Assembly (NCBI GenBank): GCA_016719785.1
Contig: JADJYJ010000018.1
Coordinates: 124,001 to 188,000 of the forward strand
Length of the DNA: 64,000 nt
Source of the DNA: Candidatus Amarolinea dominans
GTDB lineage: Bacteria; Chloroflexota; Anaerolineae; SSC4; Amarolineaceae
Direction of reading: 5' to 3'
Shown: piece after piece, positions 57,507 through 64,000 of the stretch
Position numbering within the stretch: position 1 is the stretch's first letter
Layout of the letters: each line of letters opens with the position of its first letter
The notes under the pieces: generated by a model
Told to the model about the DNA's origin: nothing
The model's input: only the letters and a program-made list of their open reading frames with translations
Database searches by the model: none
Position numbers and translations under genes: made by a program

Positions 57507-59120
57507 ATGAACACGATCAGGCAAGCGCAACGAGCGGGAGCGCTGTGGGCGGTGTTGATTGTGGCGTTCGGGCTGCGCGTCTACGGTTTCTGGTTCGGCC
57601 TGCCCTACGTGCTGACCGGCGATGGTGAGAACGCCTTCATCGTCCCGGCGGTGCGGATGGTGGTGGGTGGCGATCTCAATCCGCACTGGTTTGGGCATCC
57701 CGGCTCCACCGTCATCTACCCGTTGGCGCTGCTCTACGGCCTGATCTACGTCGCTGGGCACGCGGCCGGCCAGTTCGACCAGCCGGCCGCGCTGCAGGCT
57801 CTGCTGACCAGCGACCCCACCCTGTTCTACGCGACGGCACGCCTGCTCAGCATCGCCTGGGCCGTGGCCACGGTGGCGCTCGTCTGGCTGCTGGGCAAGC
57901 GGCTGGGCGGGCATCGCCTGGGTCTGCTGGCGGCGCTATGCCTCGCGGTCAACCCCATGCACCGCGAGTGGACCACCTGGGCGCGCAGTGATGCGCCAGC
58001 CGCTTTCTTCGTCACGCTCGGCATCTACGCCGCCATCCGTTTTGCCGACCATCCCTCACGCCGTTGGGCGCTGATCGCCGGCGCGGCGACGGGCCTGGCC
58101 GCGTCCACCAAAATCACCACGGGCGTGGTTTTCGTCGCCTGGCTCGTCGCCTGGCTCACGCAGCGCGGACGCGGCCGCAAGCTCGACTTTGGCGCGTTCG
58201 CCCTGGCTGCGTTGGCGGCGGCGGTCGCCTTTGCGCTGACCTCGCCCTACGTCCTTCTCGACTGGCCGCACGCCATCCCCAATCTGCTCTTCGAGAACCG
58301 CGGCGGCCACGCGGGCGCGGAGCGGCTGCCCGGCTTGCAGAACTGGGGGCGGTATGTGGCGGTCGCTTTGCCCGGCGCAGTCGGCTGGCCGGCCATCCTC
58401 CTCGCGATCGTGGGCCTGGTCACGCCGCGCCGGTCGTCCAGCGCAGGGCGAGGCGCGAGCCTGATTCTGCTCGCCTTCCCGTTGCTCTACTGGCTGGGCA
58501 TCGGCGCGTCGAACCTGCGCTGGGATCACTGGCTGGTGCCGGCGCTGCCGGTCGTGGCGCTGTGGAGCGCGCAGGGCGTGCAGGCGGTGACCCGCGCGCT
58601 GGCGCGGGCGGCGGCAGGTCGCAGCAACGAGCACGAAATTCATCTGCGTCCATCAGGCTCTGGAAGTAAGAAGCGCATGGCGCTGAGCCTTAGCCTGGCC
58701 GCGCTACTTCTGCTGACATTGGGCCAACCGCTCTTCACATCGCTGCGCCGCGCCTACCAAAGCGCGCAGCCCGATACGCAGATTCTCGCCATTCGCTGGT
58801 TCGCAGAGCACGTGCCCGCGCAGACCGTCGTGGGCAGTGAGTGGTATACCGGGCTTTTCTGGAGCGCAACGATCAAACTGGAGGAGGTGCCCACGCTCGG
58901 CAGGTCAACGCCAGAGTACTTCCGCGAGCGCGGCGCCCGCTTCGTCGTTGGCAGCAGCGATATCTACGACCGCTTCTACGCCGAACCGGCCCGCTACGCC
59001 GACGTCATCGCGGCCTACGAACGCTTTTGGCGCGAACTGCCCCTGGTCATCGAGTTGAAGCCCGACCCCTGGCGCCGCCCCGGCCCCACCATCCGCATCC
59101 TGCGCGTAACAAGACGGTAG
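57507..59120 (+). CDS. GT39-type integral membrane glycosyltransferase
   Basis: A 537-aa membrane protein with about 10-12 hydrophobic helices in residues 10-420 and a C-terminal soluble domain of about 120 residues. The first extracytoplasmic loop has DGENAF (Asp-Glu as in the PMT/ArnT motif) and HREWTTWARSD. It uses polyprenyl-phosphate sugars to modify proteins or lipids outside the cytoplasm. It starts 29 bp after the hydrolase stop, perhaps in the same transcript. No clear ribosome site. Confidence 0.86.
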   Translation: MNTIRQAQRAGALWAVLIVAFGLRVYGFWFGLPYVLTGDGENAFIVPAVRMVVGGDLNPHWFGHPGSTVIYPLALLYGLIYVAGHAAGQFDQPAALQALLTSDPTLFYATARLLSIAWAVATVALVWLLGKRLGGHRLGLLAALCLAVNPMHREWTTWARSDAPAAFFVTLGIYAAIRFADHPSRRWALIAGAATGLAASTKITTGVVFVAWLVAWLTQRGRGRKLDFGAFALAALAAAVAFALTSPYVLLDWPHAIPNLLFENRGGHAGAERLPGLQNWGRYVAVALPGAVGWPAILLAIVGLVTPRRSSSAGRGASLILLAFPLLYWLGIGASNLRWDHWLVPALPVVALWSAQGVQAVTRALARAAAGRSNEHEIHLRPSGSGSKKRMALSLSLAALLLLTLGQPLFTSLRRAYQSAQPDTQILAIRWFAEHVPAQTVVGSEWYTGLFWSATIKLEEVPTLGRSTPEYFRERGARFVVGSSDIYDRFYAEPARYADVIAAYERFWRELPLVIELKPDPWRRPGPTIRILRVTRR

Positions 59121-59569
59121 TTGCCGCATGGAATGGTTCTATTGACCATGAATACCTGGCGTACGCGACGCCTGATCACCCTGAGTACAGGCGATACTCC
59201 ACACGCGATTTCCTGGCCGTGACACCGGAGGCCATTGCATGAAGACAAGCATCGTAGGAGTAGGGAGATTGTACCTTAACTCCGACCATTTTTCTGTCTA
59301 GTTTTTCCCATCCATTATAGTGGTGGCTCGAGGGGGTCGGCGGTCGGGAGGGGCGGTTGGGGGGCGCGGGGCGGGCTCTTCAATCGGCGGGGGTCAGGGC
59401 GTCCCTACGGGACGGTGGGTGTGGGGGGGCGGCGTTAAGGTCAGGGCGTCCTTACGGGACGGTGAGCATAACCCGGCAAACGTCAAAGGCGCAAGAGACG
59501 CAAGCGTCATCTCGAAAATCGTTTGCGTCGTTTGCGCCGCTTGCGTTGAGCCGAATTCATTCGGCGTGC
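59121..59569. other. intergenic region with G-rich and palindromic repeats
   Basis: No supported gene is seen. 59320-59390 is strongly G-rich on the plus strand and has several GGG runs (G-quadruplex potential). Two copies of the gtccctacgggac-type palindrome (the second with one base changed) lie at about 59400-59462. A run of tttgcgtcg/tttgcgccg/cttgcgttg 9-mers lies near 59520-59550. A short readable segment at 59130-59240 (IDHEYLAYATPDHPEYRR...) may be the scrap of an unidentified gene. Confidence 0.5.
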
Positions 59570-62410
59570 TCAGCGCGGCGCCCGGTCGGCGGGCGGAGCG
59601 AGCCAGCGGGCGGCCTGTTCCGGCAGGATGGAGAGCGGGCCTTTGAACAGGGTGCAGGTGGGCAGCGATTCGATGAACTGCTGCCCGTACTGTTTGCTGA
59701 GCACGCGGCGGTCGAGGATGACGCAGACGCCGCGGTCGCTCCGGGTGCGAATCAGGCGGCCAAAGCCCTGGCTGAAGCGCAGGATGGCATCGGGCACGGC
59801 GTAATGGAGAAACGGCTCTTCGACGGCTTCGCTGCGCGCGGCAAAGATGGGATCGTTGGGCACGGCAAAGGGCAGCCGCACGATGACCAGGCAGCTCAGC
59901 GCTTCGCCGGGGATGTCCACCCCTTCCCAGAAGCTGCGCGTGCCCAGCAGCACCGAGCGTTCGGTGTTTTTGAAGTTTTCCATCAACTGACGCCGCGAGG
60001 CGCCGCCGCCTTGCTCGAACACCACGATGTCATTCAGGGCCAGGAGCGGGGTAATGGCGTCGCGCGTGCGCTTGAGTTGATTGTACGCGGTGAACAGCAC
60101 CAGCATGCGCCCCTTGGTCGCCCGGCCGATGTCCACAATGGCCCGCTCCACGGCCGTCTGATAGCCCTGGGCATTGGGGTCAGGGATGTCGGTGGGCAAG
60201 CAGAGCAGGGTGGAGGCCGCATAGTCGAAAGGCGAGCCAACCGCCAGCGTCGGCACATCCCAGGCGTGCAGGCGCTCCGCCAGAAAATCAAATGAGCCGG
60301 CCGTGCGCAGGGTGGCTGAGGTCATGATGACCGCCTGCTTGTCACGCAGCAGGTGTTGCGCCACCAGCCCGCCCACCTGGAGCGGCGCCGCGCGCAGGGA
60401 AAGACGGAAGAGCGGATCGGCATCGGTGCGTTCGTTTTCCGCGGCCAGTTCCAGCCAGTAGATGCCGTTCTGGTCGGGGTGCGAAACGAGCGCGGAGACC
60501 TGCTCATCCAGATTGCGCAGATGCTGCGCCGCGCCGGCCAATTCGGTGGCTGATGTCTCGAAAGCGGCGGGGTCGTCCTGGGCCAGGATGACAAGCGCCT
60601 GGCGCAGATGTTCGATCTGTTCGCACAGTTGGCGCCAGGCGACGGCCAGGTGGTCCCACTGGATTTCGACGCGATCCCACAGCGGTTGGACGCGGGCGCT
60701 GGGTGTCAGGCGCACGCGCTGGTCATAGGCGGTGCTGCCCTGCGTCTGTTCGGCGACAAAGGCCAGCAGGGTGCGCAAGAAATCGGGCAGGCGCTCACGG
60801 CTGGTGGTCACTGCATCTTGACTGCGCTGCAGCCACAGCCAGAGTTGGCTACGTGTGCCAAAGGCCACCCCGGCCACCTGCTGGCGCACGGTGCTGAGCA
60901 AGCCGCCCCCGCGGCCACCGCCGGCCGGATAAAGCTCATTCAAGAAGGCTAGGAACGACGCGGCCGTGACCTGGAAACCCATCTGCTGCGTGATGGCATT
61001 CTCCAGGTGATGCGCCTCATCCACGATCAGGTGGGCATAGGCTGGCAGCAGCCGGTTTTCCACGGCGATGTCGGCCAGGAGCAGGGCGTGGTTGACCACG
61101 ATGAGATGTGCGCTCTCGGCCTGGTTGCGCGCCTGCTGGAAGAAGCAGGGGCCGCCGGGCAGCGCCTGGCATTGGGCCGTGCTGCATGAATCGCGTTCCG
61201 CGCAGACGCGCGACCAGACGGGCTGCTCCGTCGCCTTGGTAAACATCATCTCGTCACGATCGCCGGTCTGGGTGTGCTGCAGCCAGATGAGCACCTTGAC
61301 CAGCAGGTGTACCTCGTCCTCGCTGAGGTCGCTGCGGCTGCGCAGGTAGTTGAAGCGCCGCGGGCACAGATAGTTGGTGCGCCCTTTGACCAGGGCCACG
61401 CGCGCGGGTGTCGCCAACAGGGGTTGCAGCGCGGGGATGTCTTTGCCCACAAGCTGATCCTGCAGGTTGATGGTGTTGGTGGAAACGACCACGCGGGTGT
61501 CGTTTTGGATGGCGTACTGAGCCGCGGGCAGGAGGTAGGCCAACGACTTCCCGGTGCCGGTGCCCGCCTCTACCAGTAGATGGTGCGCGTTATTGAACGC
61601 GTCAGCCACGCCGCGCAGCATGTCAACCTGCTGCGGGCGATGCTCATAGCCGGGAAAGATGGCGGCGAGCCGGCCGCCTGGCGCCAGGAGATCTGCCAAC
61701 GCGTCAACGTCCAGCGCCACGGGTACGCGGCGGGGGTGGAGCGCCGCGTCGTAACTCGCGTCGGTCCAGCGCGCGCGGCCGGGAACGACCTGGGGGGTGG
61801 CGCGACGCGGGTCGGTGGAGGCGGCAAGGGCTGCCATTTCGTGAAAGATGGGGCGCAAGGCCCACTGGCTGTGAGCGGTCAGGCGGCGAATCTCGGCCAG
61901 CACAGCGGGCGCCAGGCGGCTGCCGACCTCGATCAACGCCAGGAAAAGATGCAGGCTGGCGCGGGCGTCGTCCAACGCGCGGTGCGCGTCGGCCAGGGTG
62001 ATGTTGAAACGCGCAGCCAGCGTGGTCAGGTTGTAGCGTTCCTGGCGCGGCAGCAGCACCGTGGCCAGGTCGAACGTGTCAATGGCCAGGTTCTGGCGGA
62101 AGAGATCGAATTGGGCGAGAAAGCCGAGGTCGAAGCCGATGTTGTGGCCGACGATGGGCAGATTGCCCACAAAGCGCAGGAGCGGCGGGCCAACCAGGGC
62201 CAGGGGCGGCGCCTGGGCCACATCCGCACTGCTGATGCCGGTCAGTTGGGTGATGCCCAGGGGAATCGGCCGTCCCGGATTGACCAGGGTTGACCATTCG
62301 TCGGTGATGCGACCGTCTTCCAGCTTGACACAGCCGATCTCGATGATGGCATCGCGTTCAGCGTTCAGGCCGGTCGTCTCCAGGTCGAGCGCGACGCAGG
62401 TAAGAGGCAT
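59570..62410 (-). CDS. exonuclease-DinG-type ATP-dependent helicase
   Basis: A 946-aa fusion. Residues 1-165 are a DEDDh 3'-5' exonuclease (DLETTG with Asp9 and Glu11, HNIGFDLGF, HRALDDA) like DNA polymerase III epsilon. An XPD/DinG superfamily-2 helicase follows, with Walker A EAGTGTGKS, DEAH motif VDEAHHLE and the C-terminal RGVCVILDRR motif VI. Four to five Cys (CPRRF, CAERDSCSTAQC, GGPC) match an Fe-S cluster domain as in DinG. This domain order is known from Firmicutes-type DinG. It probably unwinds forked or R-loop DNA and trims ends in repair. ATG 62410 diverges from pyrG. Confidence 0.93.
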   Translation of the reverse strand: MPLTCVALDLETTGLNAERDAIIEIGCVKLEDGRITDEWSTLVNPGRPIPLGITQLTGISSADVAQAPPLALVGPPLLRFVGNLPIVGHNIGFDLGFLAQFDLFRQNLAIDTFDLATVLLPRQERYNLTTLAARFNITLADAHRALDDARASLHLFLALIEVGSRLAPAVLAEIRRLTAHSQWALRPIFHEMAALAASTDPRRATPQVVPGRARWTDASYDAALHPRRVPVALDVDALADLLAPGGRLAAIFPGYEHRPQQVDMLRGVADAFNNAHHLLVEAGTGTGKSLAYLLPAAQYAIQNDTRVVVSTNTINLQDQLVGKDIPALQPLLATPARVALVKGRTNYLCPRRFNYLRSRSDLSEDEVHLLVKVLIWLQHTQTGDRDEMMFTKATEQPVWSRVCAERDSCSTAQCQALPGGPCFFQQARNQAESAHLIVVNHALLLADIAVENRLLPAYAHLIVDEAHHLENAITQQMGFQVTAASFLAFLNELYPAGGGRGGGLLSTVRQQVAGVAFGTRSQLWLWLQRSQDAVTTSRERLPDFLRTLLAFVAEQTQGSTAYDQRVRLTPSARVQPLWDRVEIQWDHLAVAWRQLCEQIEHLRQALVILAQDDPAAFETSATELAGAAQHLRNLDEQVSALVSHPDQNGIYWLELAAENERTDADPLFRLSLRAAPLQVGGLVAQHLLRDKQAVIMTSATLRTAGSFDFLAERLHAWDVPTLAVGSPFDYAASTLLCLPTDIPDPNAQGYQTAVERAIVDIGRATKGRMLVLFTAYNQLKRTRDAITPLLALNDIVVFEQGGGASRRQLMENFKNTERSVLLGTRSFWEGVDIPGEALSCLVIVRLPFAVPNDPIFAARSEAVEEPFLHYAVPDAILRFSQGFGRLIRTRSDRGVCVILDRRVLSKQYGQQFIESLPTCTLFKGPLSILPEQAARWLAPPADRAPR

Positions 62411-62561
62411 GATAGCTCATTTCCAGGTTACAGATGATTGTGATGGATAGTCGGTAACAACAGTTGCCATATCCTAGCGCACATTGCCCAGGGTGCAAAA
62501 TTTGACCGGCATCCTCGCCAGGTGACGGCGCCGGGCGCGCTGTGCCTGCGTGCCCGCACTT

Positions 62562-62589
62562 TTGACATCTCGTCATGTTACGCTATACT
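62562..62589 (+). promoter_or_regulatory. promoter upstream of pyrG leader
   Basis: TTGACA (62562-62567), 16 bp, TATACT (62584-62589). The expected start near 62596 leaves a leader of about 240 nt before pyrG, containing a strong terminator hairpin. Confidence 0.7.
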
Positions 62590-62701
62590 TGCAGGCATGA
62601 GCGGCAGGCGAGGCGGTTGTTGCCCAAAACCAGCGCAGGACCTAGCAAGTGAAATCAGCGGTGCAGATTCGCAGCGGCCCGCTTTTTCAGCGCCGCCCAG
62701 G

Positions 62702-62733
62702 GACACGGAGACTTTATACTCCGTGTCTTTTTT
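62702..62733 (+). terminator. intrinsic terminator in the pyrG leader
   Basis: A perfect 9-bp stem gacacggag/ctccgtgtc (62702-62710 with 62719-62727) has an 8-nt loop followed by TTTTTT. It lies about 105 bp before the pyrG ATG, so it either attenuates pyrG or ends a separate small RNA of roughly 135 nt starting at the promoter above. Confidence 0.8.
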
Positions 62734-62836
62734 GTTTAGTCCAACGTCACGTTGGCCGCGGCAACCGCGGCGGCCGGCGTGATTCACGCAAGCACCGGCT
62801 GAGTCGGGGAGTGAATCGGGGAGCAAGAGAGCCTTC

Positions 62837-64000
62837 ATGACCAACTATATTTTTGTAACAGGTGGCGTCGTCAGCTCACTGGGCAAGGGCGTCACCGCGG
62901 CCGCCCTGGGGCGGTTACTCAAGAGTCGCGGGGTCACGGTTTCGATCCAGAAGCTGGACCCATACCTCAACGTGGATCCAGGCACCATGTCGCCCTATCA
63001 GCATGGCGAGGTTTTCGTCACCGAAGATGGCGCTGAGACCGACCTGGACCTGGGGCATTACGAACGTTTCATTGATGAGAACCTGAGCCGCGCAAGTAAT
63101 GTGACGGCAGGCCAGATCTACGCAGAGGTAATCGGACGTGAGCGGCGCGGTGATTACTTGGGCGGCACCATCCAGGTCATTCCGCATGTGACCAATGAGA
63201 TCAAACGCCGTATTGCCGCGGTGGCCAAAGCCAGCAATGCCGAGGTAATCATTGTCGAAGTGGGTGGCACGGTGGGCGACATCGAGGGTTTGCCGTTCCT
63301 GGAAGCTATCCGTCAGATGCGCAAAGAGGTGGGGCGCGATAACTCGCTGTATTTGCACGTGACCTGGATGCCCTACGTGGCTGCGTCCGGCGAATTGAAA
63401 ACGAAGCCGACCCAGCACAGCGTGCGCGAACTGCGCAGCATCGGCATCCAGCCTGATGTGATTGTCTGTCGCTCCGATCATCCCGTGGAGGACAGCCTGC
63501 GCGAGAAGATCGCCCTCTTCTGCGATGTGGACGTCGAAGCGGTGGTGCCCCTGGTCACAGCAGACACTGTCTACGCGGTGCCGCTGGAGCTGGAGATGGC
63601 CGGGTTGGCGCACTATGTGCTCAGCCGGCTCGGTTATGCGCCGGCCGTGGCAACCGCGCAGGACGATCACCTGGCGGAATGGCGGGCGTTGGTGGCACGC
63701 GCGCGCGCCGACAAACCGGCGCTCAAAATCGGCGTGGTAGGAAAGTATGTCCAGTTGGAGGACGCGTACATGAGCGTGCGCGAGGCGCTGCTGCACGCGG
63801 CCTGGGCGTTGGGCTACGGCGTGGAGATCATCTGGATCAGCTCGGAAGATCTGGAGAAGGGGCGCGGCATGCATCTCCTGCAGAGGGTGGATGGCATTGT
63901 GGTGCCCGGCGGCTTTGGCTATCGCGGCATCGAAGGCAAAATTGTGGCCGCGCGCTACGCGCGCGAACAAAAGGTGCCTTATCTGGGCCTGTGCCTGGGG
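62837..64000 (+). CDS. pyrG: CTP synthase (partial, right edge)
   Basis: The first 388 codons of CTP synthase, which aminates UTP to CTP using glutamine. The synthetase domain is complete, with FVTGGVVSSLGKGVTAAALG (P-loop), KLDPYLNVDPGTM, and EVGGTVGDIEGLPFLEA. The linker leads into the class I glutamine amidotransferase domain, and the oxyanion motif GGFGYRG is present. The window ends in YLGLCLG, at the nucleophile Cys. ATG 62837 gives the standard N-terminus; the rest (about 160 residues) is beyond the edge. Confidence 0.97.
   Translation, partial: MTNYIFVTGGVVSSLGKGVTAAALGRLLKSRGVTVSIQKLDPYLNVDPGTMSPYQHGEVFVTEDGAETDLDLGHYERFIDENLSRASNVTAGQIYAEVIGRERRGDYLGGTIQVIPHVTNEIKRRIAAVAKASNAEVIIVEVGGTVGDIEGLPFLEAIRQMRKEVGRDNSLYLHVTWMPYVAASGELKTKPTQHSVRELRSIGIQPDVIVCRSDHPVEDSLREKIALFCDVDVEAVVPLVTADTVYAVPLELEMAGLAHYVLSRLGYAPAVATAQDDHLAEWRALVARARADKPALKIGVVGKYVQLEDAYMSVREALLHAAWALGYGVEIIWISSEDLEKGRGMHLLQRVDGIVVPGGFGYRGIEGKIVAARYAREQKVPYLGLCLG

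Noticed and set aside
59130..59240. Possible short protein gene after the glycosyltransferase
   Set aside because: Readable residues are present but there is no ribosome site or recognised family; kept only as a note on the intergenic region.

Overview
The window is a GC-rich, tightly packed bacterial chromosome segment. It most resembles an uncultured Chloroflexota (Anaerolineae/Caldilineae-like) genome. The case rests on several features together: archaeal-type HMG-CoA synthase and thiolase genes, a SARP/NB-ARC/TPR regulator, Thr-Pro-rich secreted proteins with a C-terminal TM-Arg tail, a GH2 beta-mannosidase, a B12-type radical SAM protein, a glycine riboswitch, and abundant intergenic palindromes built on gtccc(t/g)a(c/g)gggac and gtagggg...cccctac. 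Taxonomy is inferred, since no rRNA or tRNA lies in the window.

Layout. 1-2.8 kb: a Ser/Thr kinase (cut by the left edge) diverges from an FHA-winged-helix regulator coupled to hemW. 2.8-4.6 kb: an HOGA/DapA-type aldolase broken by three frame changes, and a lipoprotein. 4.6-8.2 kb: an ABC exporter and hutH. 8.3-15.5 kb: ugd followed by acyl-CoA and redox genes (MaoC hydratase, F420-reductase-like, CitE/HpcH lyase), a zinc-ribbon protein, a CBS protein, an HMG-CoA-synthase-like protein lacking its catalytic Cys, and a thiolase. 15.5-21 kb: 76-bp repeats, murJ, a Bax-inhibitor scrap, a sugar epimerase and beta-mannosidase. 21-22.6 kb: a frameshifted B12 radical SAM gene.

22.6-24.8 kb holds the most unusual locus, a RiPP-like minicluster on the minus strand. 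A perfect consensus promoter drives a PqqD-type recognition protein, a 39-aa peptide with a YxxPxL leader and a 66-aa GTG-start peptide, ending in a strong intrinsic terminator. An HPr-kinase-like protein follows. No lasso cyclase or leader peptidase is present. 25-29 kb: a secreted 1355-aa PPC/P-domain protein. 29.5-35.5 kb: an NAD-linked formate dehydrogenase operon with fused NuoE-NuoF, FdhD, a small protein, a separate Fe-S subunit and the Mo subunit. 35.6-44.6 kb: a 2784-aa surface protein with an embedded phospholipase-A2-like domain and five near-identical 192-aa repeats, behind a small membrane protein.

45.3-53.4 kb: a SARP regulator converges on the glycine-cleavage operon gcvT-gcvH-gcvPA-gcvPB, which is preceded by a tandem glycine riboswitch and its terminator. 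53.5-56.3 kb: a repeat island (51-bp array, a 256-bp block duplicated as 454 bp, 90-bp hairpin repeats) holding a complete 1518-bp IS4-family element with 17-bp inverted repeats and a 10-bp target duplication. 56.4-64 kb: an alpha/beta hydrolase, a GT39-type membrane glycosyltransferase, an exonuclease-DinG helicase, and pyrG (cut by the right edge) behind a promoter-terminator leader.

Short tandem arrays of period 7 begin at the 3' ends of three unrelated genes, a notable recurring pattern. A pure G/C tract near 29.2 kb and several isolated frameshifts suggest some assembly errors, so broken genes should be read with caution.
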